Assembly: GCA_030490835.1 (NCBI GenBank)
Contig: CM059971.1
Span: 7,382,938-7,446,937, forward strand
From: Annona cherimola
Lineage: Eukaryota; Streptophyta; Magnoliopsida; Magnoliales; Annonaceae
Direction: 5' to 3'
Length of the DNA: 64,000 bases
Below are positions 33,771-46,063 of the stretch, one piece after another. How positions within the stretch are numbered: position 1 is the stretch's first letter; each line of letters begins with the position of its first letter. The notes beneath the pieces were generated by a model. It was given only the letters and a program-made list of their open reading frames with translations, had not been told where the DNA came from and made no database searches. Both the position numbers and the translations under genes were made by a program.

Positions 33771-34020
33771 AACTATGGTTTAATGTTTCAGCCAAACTGA
33801 CTTGAAAATAACCAAATCTAGAGTTCCGGTGAAGTTAAGCGCGTGGAAACGCTCGACCAAACAGAGCAGTAGAATGAATGGTAAACGAGCCGCGACGAAG
33901 ACCCAAGTGAGTCGTGCATTGACGCGATACGCTTCGGTGCAAAATCTCATGAGGGGTCCAATTTTGATGGTTAAAATAAAATCCAACCTACCACGTTATT
34001 TAGTAATGGATATTTTCTAG
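33771..34020. other. GC-balanced island of unknown identity
   Basis: About 210 bases of clearly higher GC content sit in very AT-rich DNA. Both strands stay open for about 70 codons (33802-34020 on +, 33780-33986 on -), but neither translation resembles a family I know. It may be a fragment of a lost gene or repeat. Confidence 0.35.
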
Positions 34021-34319
34021 AATAATTCCAAAAAATTATGTCAATTGGAATCGTATTGGGCGGTACTCGAGTAAAGATTTGTACGTAGATTCTAAAAAAA
34101 TACTTAACTTCATCCACAGATATATTGGGATCTTATAAAACTTCAGACGATCATTTATCTAAACGAAAATAGTGTTTTAGACGGTTTAGATTTTAATCTA
34201 ACAACTTTGAAAATTACATCTAAACTAAATAATTTTATCATTACGTTGATTTTACACCTTTGCTGATGATGTCCGTGTGCATGTTTTGATTTTGATCAAA
34301 ATCATATATTAATTCAAAT

Positions 34320-35240
34320 AATAATTCTAAATGTAAGTGGTGGAGTAGATATTTATTTCATTAGTGAGATGACCCCAGTTAAGGATGTTGCACCGTGGAC
34401 AAGTACACCCCAGTATATCATTTATATTTCCATGGATAAGTTTCGCTTTTGAGAACAGTTCAGAACTGCAGATCTGGGGCACCGGCGGCTTACGCCCTTG
34501 ACGAGGTTCGATTCTTTCTTCTTCTTTTTTTCTTGCGGTTTTTTTTTTTAGTTCATATGACCATGCATGCACTTGGAATTCATTTAATCATTTTGGTCAC
34601 TATTGTCTTTTATTTGTATGGTAATTATTTACAACCATGCTGAAATCGATTTTCCTCCTCTAAGTGGAGAGATCAGCCTCTTTCAGATGTTAATGAATAT
34701 ATTATTTTTAGCTGCTACCATGCTTGCTCCATTTATCCGTTCCAGAGTTAGCTAAACCCTGACTAGAATTCAATTTCTTGGTGGGAACGAGGAAGTCTGA
34801 TGTTTGATCCAAATTTTTTGATCCTTTAAGGGGGCTGATCATGTGGATGCAAATTTCGAGAGTATTTGCTCTATCTTATGGCAACAGTCATATCCGATTG
34901 TTTAGCAGACTATGCAAGTTGGTCTACTAAACATAACCTCAATATTAGCATGTTAATTAGTACAGTTTTTTAACCAATACTAAAAGGCGATATTATCAAA
35001 AGAGCGGGTTAACCTCAGTCAACTAGAGCTCCGACTAGACTGGCTAATATTCCTACTTTTTGAAAAAATTCAATAAACGCTTTCTTATATTTATTTTATA
35101 TGCTAAATTTCACAATTTTTAAATGCATACGAACCTACCTACGAATTAGATGCAACTTATACCCCTTGGATTTCTCTTTTTTTTTCTATCCAAATCATTA
35201 TATATCTTTTATGTTGGTTATAATTTAACCCTAGTTTTAT
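34320..35240 (+). repeat. Duplicated block B, copy 1 (partner at 53520-55000)
   Basis: It shares many blocks with 53520-55000: GGTGGAGTAGAT, GAGAACAGTTCAGA, CTTGACGAGGTTCGATTCTT, GAAATCGATTTTCCT, AAGGGGGCTGATCATGT. A purine/GC-rich, exon-like piece ending CTTGACGAG is followed by GTTCGATTCTT and a T-rich tract, like a splice donor. No long reading frame. Confidence 0.75.
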
Positions 35241-35271
35241 ATTGAATATAAAAATATTATTTAGATATTAT

Positions 35272-38200
35272 ATATAATATATTTTATATTGAATATAAAA
35301 ATAAAAAATGAGGTTTGTTTTTACTTTAATCCTAATTTTAACCGTAGTTACAAATCAAGTTTTTAGGTTTGGGTTATTCAGCATCACGCCTTATAATGGC
35401 AAGTTTCAGAATGTCATGTCGAGTTTGATGGGTTGGCTTAGTAACCTAAATTGCACTTGTATTTCCAAAGTTGGGGCAATTAAATTAATTATATAGGATT
35501 ATACAATTGGATTGAGTGATTTATGATTCAAATGAAAAGGGGAATGAGAAATTGTATTAAAATAAAAAAGTAATATTGAAAATTACAAAAGAGATGATGT
35601 CTTTTATTGGAAAAATGAAAAATGTGCTGGGAGTTAAAAAAAAAATTTTTGAATGAAAAATTATCGCGTCTCATTATCATTCTTTATCTCCCCATCCTCC
35701 TCACTTTGTTATTTTTTTTTAATGAAGCCCGTCCTCCCGACTTTGGCAGACACTGCTTTGGAGAAATAAACTCACTAGCACGTTCAAAACCATAAAAGTT
35801 TTAATGCTATTCGTATCTATTGATTTCTGGCTTTTTTTTTTCTTTTTTAGATGCTCGATTCTTGTTTAATTAATTTCATGATTTTCACTCGCTGCCTCCT
35901 CCTCATCTTTTAAAATTTAAAATTAATTTTTGTTGTCTTAGTTTGTAGGCTTTTTAGTTTCCACGCCAATATGCATTGCAATAAAGATTCATATTCATAC
36001 CATCCCGTTTCTCATTTCTCATTTTTTTCGTTTTCCAATTTCTTATCTTCATCCCCATTTCCTTCCAGCAATATCCCTTTTTATTCTCAGGTTTTTTTTT
36101 TATCTTATATATTTTTGACTATAGTCTTGGTTGGCAACTGGATCAGCAGCTACCGGTTACTCGAACTAGTCATCAGCAACTGTTGGAGGCTTAAAATGTC
36201 TACCCTGCATTTTGTCCATCAGGTATAACATTTATTTTAAGTCTCCAGATTTTCCGCCCTGCATTTTTTGCACTGCATCCCACAATTTTATAATATCTAT
36301 TTTAATTCGTGAGATTTTTCCATGTTATTGTCCACAATCGTTAGTTTAGGTTTGACATGTTTTACCACAATATCACTGTTTCTTAGCTTTAAGCCGCTAA
36401 TGCTGCCGTCAGTCTTTGCTTCTTAACTTTAAGCTGCTAACGCTGCCTGAATTCTAGGTTTTATTTTCACTGACCGGGGAAACGTTCAAGAATTCAATCT
36501 TTAAATTTCTACGACAATGCCACTATGTTTACAAATTTTCAAAAAATACTTAAAAATATCCAAAATTGGTAAAACTTTGTTATAAATTCAATTTATCTAA
36601 CTTAACATGTTCGTAAAAAAAAATAAAATATACCTGAAAATATGATATTTAGGCCAACCTAAGTCGATCATCTTTCTAGATTAAATACACCTAGATTAAG
36701 AGTTTTGTAAAAATAATTATCAAAAAAATAATAAAAATATGATTTCCAACTAGATGCATGGTTGCATTAAAATATACCTCTCTATATATATGGTTCCACC
36801 TTTATGTAACCTAGTTACATAGAAGTAGAGCCATATAATTCTTTCAAAATCTAAGATTTTAATTATTAATGAAAAATTAAATTTATTCATTATATTTAAC
36901 ATTATTTATTTATTTAGCAGACCAAGTCTCATCCTATTCAAATAAGTTTATGAGATGCATTTGTTAAAAAATATCAATTTAAAGTACTTTTTGACATTTA
37001 GACCGTCCAAAATATCATTTTTGTGTGTCTAAATTATTCTATAAAGTATTATTACATTATAATACATGTGTGAATACATCTAAGTATTGATCATAATTAT
37101 ACATGAGTATATATTAATAAAAAATCGATATATGTGAAAAATAATATAACTTATCTATAATATAAGTTCAAAATGACAAACATGTGTTGAAATATAAATA
37201 TAAATAATATAAGATATGTAAATTTAAAGAAATATTATTTACATATTATATATAATATATTTTATATTGAATTTAAAGTAAAAAATGATGTTTGTTTTCA
37301 CTTTAATCCTAATTTTAACCCTAGATACAAATCAAGTTTTTAGGTTTTGGTTGTTCAGCCTCACGTTTTAGAATGGTAAGCTTAAGAATGTCATGTCGAG
37401 CTTGATGGGTCAACTTAATAACTTAAGAATGCCATGTCGAAAGTTGGGTTCTAAATCGATTATTTAGGATTATACAATTGGATTGAGCGATTTATGATTT
37501 AGATGAAAAGGGAAATGAGAAATTGTATTAAAATAAAAAAGTTATATTGAAAATTACAAAAGAGATGATGTCATTTATTGGAAACTCGAAAAATTGTGTT
37601 GGGAGTTAAAATTTTTTTTGGAATGAAAAATTATCTTGTCTCTTTATCATCCCATATCTCCCCATCTACCCAACTTTTGTTTTTTTTTTTTTTTTGAATG
37701 AAGCCCATCCACCCGACTTTGGCAAAGACTGCTTTGGAGAAATAAACTCACTAGCATATTTAGGCAATAGTCTCCAAAATCATAAAAGTTTTCATGCTAT
37801 TGCTATCTATTGATTCCTGATTTTTTTTTCTTTTTTAGATGCTCGATTCTTGTTTAATTAATTTCATGATTTTTACTCACTGTCTCCTCCACATCTTTTA
37901 AATTAATTTCTGTTGTCTTAGTTTGTAGACTTTTTATTTTCCAGGCCAATATGCATTGCAATGAAGATTCATATTCATACAGTCCCATTTCTCATTTCTC
38001 GTTTTTCGTTTTCCTATTTCTCATCTTCGTTTCCCATTTCCATCCCGCTATATCCCTTTTTTATTCTCAGGTTTTTTTTTCTCTTATATATTTTTTATGA
38101 AGTCTTGGTTTGCAACTGGATCAGCAGCTACCGCTGAGTCGAACTAGTCATCAGCAACTGTTGGAGGCTTAAAATTTCTGCCCTGCATTTTATCCATCAG

Positions 38201-40870
38201 GTATAACATTTATTTTAAGTCTCTAGATTTTTCGCCCTGCATTTTTTGTACTGCATCCCAAATTTTATAATATCTATTTTAATTTGTGAGATTTTTCCAT
38301 GTTATTGTCGACAATCGTTAGTTTTGGCTTGACATGTTTTACCACAATATCATTGTTTCTTAGCTTTAAGCCGCTAATGCTGCCGTCAGTCTTTGCTTCT
38401 TAACTTTAAGCTGCTAACGCTGCCTGAATTCTAGGTTTTACTTTCACTGACTGGGGAAATGTTTAAGAAGTTTTATAGATTAAGAGTTTTATAAAACTAA
38501 TTTTCAAAAAAATAATAAAAAATATGATTTCGAACTGGATTCATGGTTTCATTAAAATAAACTTCTCTATATATATGGTTCGGCTTTTATGTAACCTGTT
38601 TACATAGAAGTAGAGCCATATAATTCCTTCAAAATATAAAATTTTAATTCTTAATGAAAAATTTAATCCATTTATTGCATTTAATATTATTTGTTTATCT
38701 AGCAGACCAAATTTCATCCTAATCAAATAAGTTTATGAGACATATTTGTTAAAAAAATATCAATTTAAAGTAGTATTTTTGACATTTAGACCGTCCAAAA
38801 TATCATTTTTGTGTGTCTAAATTATTCTTTAAAGTATTATTATATTATAATACATGGGTAAATACATCTAAGTATCATTCATAATCTACACATAAATATA
38901 TATTAATAAAAAATAGATGTGTAAAAAATAATATAATTTATCTATAATATAAGTTGAAAATGACAAACATGTGTTGAAACATAAAAATAAATAATAGAAG
39001 ATATGTAAATTTAAAGAAATATTATTTAGATAATATATATAATATATTTTATATTGAATATAAAAATAAAAAATGAGGTTTGTTTTTATCTTAATCTTAA
39101 TTTTAACCCTAGTTACAAATCAAGTTTTCACGTTTGGGTTGTTCTTGATGGCCTGACTTAGTAACTTAAATTGCACTTTTATTTTGAAAGTTGGAGCAAT
39201 TAAATTGATTATTTAGGATTATACAATTGGATTGAGTGGTTTATGATTCAGATGAAAAGGGAAATGAGAAATTGTATTAAAATAAAAAATTAATATTGAA
39301 AACTACAAAAGAGATGATGTCGTTTATTGGAAAAACGAAAATTTATACTGGGAGTTAAATTTTTTTTTGGAATGAAAAATTATCGTCTCGTTATCATCCC
39401 ATATCTCCCCATCCTCCTGACCTTTTTTTTTCTTTTCTCCAAATGAAGCCCATCCTCCCAACTTTGGCAGAGACTGCTTTCGAGAAATAAACTCACCAGC
39501 ACATTTGGGCGATAGTCTCCAAAACCATAAAAGTTTTAATGCAATTGCTAACTATTGATTCCTGTTTTTTTTAGATGCTTGATTCTTGTTTAATTAATTT
39601 CATGATTTTTACTCACTGACTCCTCCTCATCTTTTAATTTTTTAAATTAATTTTTGTTGTCTTAGTTTGTAGACTTTTTACTTTCCACGCCAATATGCAT
39701 TGCAATAAAGATTCATATTCATACCGCCCCAATTGTCGTTTCTCATTTTTCGTTTTCCTATTTCTCAACTTCGTTCCCCATTTCTGTCAAGCTATATCCC
39801 TTTTTTATTCTCAGGGTTTTTTTTTAATCTTATATATTTTTTACTGTAGTCTTGGTTGGCAACTGGATCAGCAGCTACCGCTCACTCAACCAGTCATCAG
39901 CAACTGCTGGAGGCTTAAAATTTCTACCCTGCATTTTGTCCACCAGGTATAACATCTATTTCAAGTCTCGAGATTTTCCGCCTTGCATCCCGCTATTTTG
40001 ATAATATCTATTTTAATTTATGAGATTTTTCTATGTCATTGTCGACAATCGTTAGTTTAGGCTTAACATGTTTTGTCACAATATCACTATTTCTTAGCTT
40101 TAATCCGCTAACGCTGCCTGCACTCTATGCTTCTTAGCTTTAAGCCGGTAACGCTGCCTACATTCTATGCATTCTATGTTTTACTTTCACTGACTGGGAA
40201 AATGTTTAAGAATTCAATCTTTAAATTTCTATGACAATGCCACTGTGTTTAAATATTTTGAAAAAATACATAAAAATATCCAAAATTGGTAAAACTTTGT
40301 TTATAAATTCAATATATCTAGCTTAACATGTTTGTAAAAAAAATTAAAAAAAATCTAAAAATATGTTTTTTAGGCCAACCTATGTCGATCATTTTGCTGG
40401 GATAAATACACCTAGATTAAGAGTTTTATAAAAAAAATTCAAAAAATAATAAAAAATATGATTTCCAGCTGGATGCATGGTTGTATTAAGATAAACCTCT
40501 CTTTATATATATAGTTCCGCTTTTATGTAAGCTGGTTACATAAACCTCTCTTTATATATGTAGAACCATATAATTCCTTGAAAATCTAAAATTTTAATCC
40601 TTAATGGAAAATTTAACCTATTCATCGTATTTAACATTATTCGTTTATCTAGCCGACCAAGTTTCATCCTAATCAAATAAGTTTATGAGACGTATTTGTT
40701 AAAAAATATCAATTTAAAGTAGTATTTTTGACATTTAGACCGTCTAATATTTTTGTGTCAAAATTATTCTATAATGTATTATTACATTATAATGCATGTA
40801 TGAATACATCTAAGTATTGAACATAATTTACACATGAGTATATATTAATAAAAATAGATATATGTGAAAC
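35272..40870 (+). repeat. Tandem array of a 1.8-2.0-kb non-coding unit, three copies
   Basis: Units start near 35272, 37246 and 39035, each at a TATATTTTATATTGAATAT landmark followed by a GAGGTTTGTTTTT block. Within each is the marker GCAACTGGATCAGCAGCTACC (36135, 38115, 39859). Each unit ends in a foldback sequence with a TATGTAAC...GTTACATA hairpin (near 36805, 38590, 40525). A fourth, fragmentary unit at 41600-41775 continues at 45261-45430 across the LINE. Copies are diverged by substitutions and indels, so the array is not recent. Confidence 0.85.
36125..36222 (+). other. Exon-like block conserved in each tandem unit
   Basis: About 98 bases lie between a TATAG and a CAG|GTATAAC, i.e. 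acceptor-like and donor-like edges. The block is better conserved across units (38104-38200, 39848-39945, degenerate 41625-41725) than its T-rich surroundings. No shared long reading frame, so if it is an exon it is probably untranslated. Inference. Confidence 0.35.
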
Positions 40871-41599
40871 GTTTAACATAGATAAATATGTGTATAGATA
40901 TATTGATCATAATTTATTGGTCGCAATTTCATTTACAACTTAACCTTGATAAATATGTGTATTAATATCAAAAGTACATTAACATAAATTTTGAACTGCA
41001 ATTAAAACCGTTAAATTGCAATATAATAATATTCACCTTGTAAAATATTAATTACACAAATAAGATATTTTATTTCATTAATAAATATGTGAAAGAGATA
41101 TCTTGAAAGATATATATGTAATTAAGAAATAAAAATTTATCAATATAAATTAGTTATAAAGTTAATCATACATCAACATAAATAATATTCATATTAATAA
41201 GTCTTAAAGTTAAACGTATTTATCCAACAAAATAATATTCACATAAGTAAGTCATATAATTTATAAAAATAAATTATACCTTGTAGGTCAAGTAGAGGCG
41301 GGCCATTGTCAACTCGCCCTGCTTCTTTGAATAAACACACGAGTCTAAAATTCTCACTTGCTTCCTCCCACAGGATCAAAATCCATGCTCCGACTGTATA
41401 TAAAATTGGGGTGGGGCAGGGGTGGGTAATGGGTTGACCCGGCCCTATTTTCACCCATAATTTAAACACGGTTGCGAAGGAGGCTATTTGTAATTAGGCG
41501 AAATTATTTTTATATTTTTGAAAATTTTTATACAAAATGTTAATATAAATATATTTAATTTATAAATTGATTTTTTCATTGTTGGACACGTGCATATAT
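40871..41599. other. AT-rich spacer between array unit 3 and the fragmentary unit 4
   Basis: No coding or repeat end recognised. A GC-richer patch at 41280-41470 holds a 76-codon minus-strand frame without recognisable similarity. Confidence 0.35.
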
Positions 41600-41775
41600 T
41601 TATTTTGTATCTTCAAACATTGAAGCATTTTTGGCCAAGGATTTGCAGCTACGTTCACCCGAGCTGGTCATCAGCAACTTTTGGCGGCTTAAAGTATTCC
41701 ATCTAGTTTCATTCATGAGATTTTCTATTGCATATGCCAGATTTTCTGCACTGCAACCTGTGATTTTACAACACC
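41600..41775 (+). repeat. Fragment of array unit 4, left of the LINE
   Basis: Aligns with 36135-36295; the matching right part resumes at 45261. The three intact units are the empty site for the LINE. Confidence 0.7.
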
Positions 41776-44700
41776 TTTTTTTTTTTGATAAATGGCTTGG
41801 GGAGGGGGGGTTACCCAACAGAGGCCAAATCGGCTAAGGAGTGAGCAATAGCATTTCCTTGCCGTAATACATGGTGAACCGAAAAAAGATCATTTTCAAT
41901 GATAATCGATCTGGCTTCATGAATAATAAAGCCCACAGGAGAGGAAATGTGTTCCGGATTGACCAGGAAGTTGCAAAGGGTCATAGAGTTGGTCTCGAAC
42001 AGAGCCTGTCTGATATTGATTTGGAGTGCCCACTTAAGTCCCAAAAGGAAAGCAGTAGCTTCCATCAGTAACGGGTCTGCACACGCTCTTCGCTTCCATC
42101 CACTCACAGCAATAAAAGAGCCCTCCGAATCTCTGATCACAGCAGCACACCCAAATACTCCCATATCCCTCTGGCATCGAGCATCAATGTTGATCTTCAC
42201 ATACCCTGGTGGCGGCTTGACCCAATGGGGCACCATTGGTCTTTCCAGCATCCCTGACTGAACAAGCAATTTGGCCATCCTATGCTAGTGAAGGAACTCT
42301 GCACGCCAGGCTAAAGTGTCCTTGAAAATTGATTGGGATCCCTCCACTTTGAATTTGTTCCGCTGAAACCAGACCCTCCAACAGCAAAGAATAAAGAGAA
42401 TGAGATCGTCAGATCTGTTCTCCCTCACAAGCGAGTCAAATACCTCCTGTGTTGTGGCATCAGTGGAGGCCAACCTTGTGGCAACTCTGCAGACCCCCAA
42501 CGTCGTAGTACACCTTAGGAAAAGGTGATTCTCATCTTCAATTTCCCTTTTGCACAATAAACAGTGAGGATCCACCTCCATTCCCCTATGAATTGAGTTT
42601 TGCATCGTAGGAAGGACATTTTTAAGAAGTCTCCATCCAAAAATGATTACTTTTGATAGGAGATCAAGCCGCCATACTGCTTTGAAGGATCCACTAGGGC
42701 CCGGGGTGTCGCTACCCGTGCACAATAGCCTATATGCCGATTTAATAGTGTAGTTGCCGTTCGGTTCTTTCGGACACACAGTCCTCAGCTAGTTCAATAG
42801 GGATTGGAATCATATTAACTTCTTGCCACCTCACCTCCCCCATAGCAGCCACCACGCGGTCCATTTGCCAAGAATTAGTTTCACTATCAATGAAGTGGTT
42901 TGCCATCACGTCCTCCGGGATTGAGGCCGGAAGGGGTCCCGCCTTACATACCATGGTTTCAAGCCAAATGTCAGAGAAGACCCTCACCCATTGCCCGTTG
43001 CCGATCCTCCATTTGCACCCCTCTTGGATCAAATTTCTAGCATTCAATATGCTCCTCCAAGTGAATGAATCTGATGGCTTCATACTGCAGGCCCAAATAT
43101 CCGTGGTGGGGAAGTATCTGGACTTAAGGATTTTGTGACATAAGGACATTTCGCTAGATACTAACCGCCATACCTGTTTAGCTAGCAGGGCAAGGTTGAA
43201 TTTATGAAAGTCCCTGAAACCCATACCGCCTTCCCTCTTAGGCTTACACATTTCCTTCCAGGCCACCCAGCTCAGCTTCCTTTTACCATCCTTCTCGCCC
43301 TATAAGAATTTGCTCAACATCCCATTTATGTCATTATAGAATGATTTAGGTAATAAAAATATACTCATTGCATATGACGGGATAGCCTGAGCAACCGCCT
43401 TAATTAATACCTCTTTGCCTCCCCATGAGAGCAGTTTACCCGTCCATCCCTGTATGCGCTTCCAAATACGCTCCTTGAGGCCTTTGAAGAAACCCATTTT
43501 GGATCTACCGAGCCAGGCCGGGAGACCCAAATATTGGTGGAAATCCTGACCAACAGATCCGAGGAGTTGGATCAATTCCCTTATGGTGTTGAACTGCATG
43601 TTGGTGCTGAAGAAAATGTTTTGTCCACATTGACCAATTGGCTCGATGAACCTGCGTATTGGCCTAATATGTCCAGCAAATTCAAAATATCCTCTCCACT
43701 TGCCCTTGTAAATATGATAGCGTTATCAGCAAAAAGCAGGAGGGAAATCACTGGGCCTTGCAGTTGAAGTTTGATACCATGAAGAAACCCAGTAGCAACT
43801 GCATGAGAAATAATGGCGGATAGCTCCTCAGCACATAAAAGAAAGAGATAGGGAGAAAGCGGATTGCCCTGCCTTAGTCCCCTATGGGGAGTGAAGTAAG
43901 GAGAATAAAAGCCGTTGACATTGACTCGGTAAGTGACTGTAGAAATACAGCTCATAATCCACTCAATCCATACCGGACAGAAATTTATAGTCTCCATCAT
44001 AAGTTTGAGAAAGCCCCATTCAACTCTATCATATGCCTTCGACATATCCATCTTGATCGTCATCTCTTGCTTGCGCCCTCTCTTGCGTTTTCGAAGATAA
44101 TGGATCGCCTCATAGGCTATCAACATATTGTCAGTGATAAGCCGACCAAGGACAAAGGCGCTTTGTTCCTCACTGATGACATCGTGGAGGGCGAACTTGA
44201 GTCTGTTAGCTAAGACCTTAGCCAAAATTTTGTATACCACATTGCAGAGGCTAATAGGTCTAAACTGAGAGAGATCCTGAGCACCGCTCCTCTTTGGAAT
44301 CAATATTAGTGTGATTGAGTTTGTGTTCCTAATGAGCCTGCGCATCTGAGCGGGGTTTCTCTCCTCCAAAAACATCTTGCACCACTTGATTATGTCTCTC
44401 CCCACAGTTCCCCAGTGCTTTTGGAAGAAACCTGTTGACATCCCGTCCGGTCCAGGGGCTTTTGTTGGGCTCATACTCTTGATCGCCCTGACAACTTCCT
44501 CGGCCTGCAGTAGTTTGGTTAGGACGTGTCGCTGTTTAGATGAAATTCTTCTCAAGACAACATTTTCGACCCACTGTGACGCCATCGGATTAGACGAAGC
44601 AAAAACATCTAAGAAGTTCTTGACAGTAAGCTCCATCATGCGGTCTTGATCTCTAACCCATTTACCATCCTGATCCATGAAAGCCTCAATATGGTTTGCA

Positions 44701-45260
44701 CGTCGCCTGTTGGAAGCAATACGATGGAAGAACTTGGTGTTTTTGTCTCCCTCATGGAGCCAGTGTGACTTTGCTCGCATTCTCCAAAGTTGCTCTTCAT
44801 CTTCCAGCAATAAGTTGATTTGGAACTTGAGTTTCTGCAGCGAGTCATCTCTCGTATCGTTCGGCCGTAGGGATGATAGAGAATTGAGTTCCCTTTGTTT
44901 CTTCACGAGCACTTTGCGAAGGTTTCCCCGCCTACCTCTGTTCCACTTAGAGAGTTCAGTGGCAGCTCGCTTGATTTTCCATGGGATCGGACTATCAAGT
45001 TGTAAATCCATAGAGAGCTCGGATTCCCAGACCTGGTTAACAATTCTTGTAACTTCTTTACCTCGTGCCCAGAAGAGTTCATATCTGAACTCCTTTGGGG
45101 GTTTCCTTTCGCCGCGTCTTGAGTCAAGTCTCAACATGATGGGGCAATTGTCTGAAGTAGGAGCAGCTAAATGGATAATCTTAGCATGAGGGAATTGATT
45201 CAACCAAGAGGGCGAACACAGTCCTCTATCTAATCTCGCCTCCACCCTTTGCCGACCCCC
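41776..45260 (-). mobile_element. 5'-truncated L1-type LINE, minus strand
   Basis: Inserted in array unit 4: the flanks ACAACACC (ending 41775) and CTATTTTAATTTG (from 45260) are adjacent in the other units. The 3' end is marked by a 12-base poly(A) tail (T run 41776-41787 on +). The 5' end is cut within the endonuclease domain, leaving 3.5 kb. No long target duplication is evident. Plant L1 elements carrying a C-terminal RNase H domain are well known; this is a dead copy. Confidence 0.92.
41811..45260 (-). pseudogene. LINE ORF2 remnant: endonuclease tail, reverse transcriptase, zinc-binding, RNase H
   Basis: Domain order on the minus strand: end of an exonuclease-endonuclease-phosphatase domain (VEARLDRGL ... 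SDNCPIMLRL, 45250-45120), reverse transcriptase (KAPGPDGMSTGFFQKHW near 44460, KMDMSKAYDRVEW near 44040, RGLRQGNPLSPYLF near 43860), a zf-RVT region (YTIKSAYRLL ... CLLCK ... ENHLFLRC, 42750-42500) and RNase H (KINIDA ... EATAF ... VLRQGNAIAHSLAD, 42190-41815). Lesions: a frameshift near 43600, a Trp-to-stop TAG at 43300, a frameshift near 42760 and a stop at 42285. The catalytic FADD box reads FADN (43722-43727), and the RNase H ESD-type motif reads ETN. The first 24 or so codons of the open frame beginning at 45332 are host flank, not LINE. Confidence 0.92.
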
Positions 45261-45784
45261 TATTTTAATTTGCGAGATTTTTCCCAAGTCATTGTCCACA
45301 ACTGTTACTTTAGGCTTGACATGTTTTATCACAATATCACTGTTTGCGAGCTTTAAGTCGTCAGCATTGCCTGCATTCTATATTTTACCCTCACTGAATA
45401 GTAAAATATTATAGCATTGAATTTTTAAATTATGTAATAAACATGTAAATTCTTAAAATGACTTTTGACTCAACTTGTTTACTGGACCCATTGTCCTCAT
45501 AATGGCATGGAATCTAATCGAAGTTCGACCAGATAGCTATCCAAGAAAGGTGATGATTAAAATGCCCTTGCGCAGACAAGACATAAAAAGTAGGTCAAAT
45601 TAGATATCGGGAAAATATGATTAGGGTTGGGTTGATCTTGACTCGGTAAAGCCCGTTTCAATTCTCATCTTTTGGTAACCATTTCTTCGTACAAGCCATT
45701 TTCTCTCTCTTTTTGCTTCTTATTTTATTTCTTTATTTTTTAATATCATTGCTTTTTACTATTGCAAAATTCGTTTTCTTCTTC
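45261..45784. other. Remainder of array unit 4, then intergenic
   Basis: 45261-45430 continues the tandem unit interrupted by the LINE (AGATTTTTCC, GCTTGACATGTTTTA blocks). The rest shows no gene. Confidence 0.6.
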
Positions 45785-46063
45785 CACTACAAGAATATTT
45801 ATAATTATCAAAGAAATAATTTCCTTGTGAAAAGTTGACTATAGGCAAAAAAGTAAAAAAATTCTTCTTTTCTAATTTTTCAATTTCTTAATAAAATTGT
45901 TCTCCAACATGCCTTTTGCAGTAAGCTCATAAATAAGAATTTGTTATTATAACTTCATTATAAAAATGTCGTAGTGGAATAAAATAAAAAAATTATTCTC
46001 CATAAGCTAACTTTTAGTAAGAACTTACTTCCTTGTTAAAAGAAATGTTTTCTTGTAGTATTC
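45782..46063 (+). mobile_element. CACTA (En/Spm-type) MITE, 276 bp
   Basis: The element spans 45785-46060. The left end CACTACAAGAATATT and the inverted right end TACTACAAGAAAAC carry the canonical CACTACAAGAA terminus (one end mutated C to T). TTC duplications lie at 45782-45784 and 46061-46063. Non-coding. Confidence 0.82.

Noticed and set aside
33815..33850. 5S rRNA-like stretch GAAGTTAAGCG
   Set aside because: Only about 11 bases match; the remaining internal promoter boxes and the rest of the 5S sequence are absent.
34500..34520. GGTTCGATTC resembling a tRNA T-loop (also at 53685)
   Set aside because: No acceptor stem, D arm or anticodon arm can be folded around it; it sits at a splice-donor-like edge in duplicated block B.
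44677..45189. 170-codon plus-strand frame
   Set aside because: Exactly antisense to the LINE reverse-transcriptase frame.
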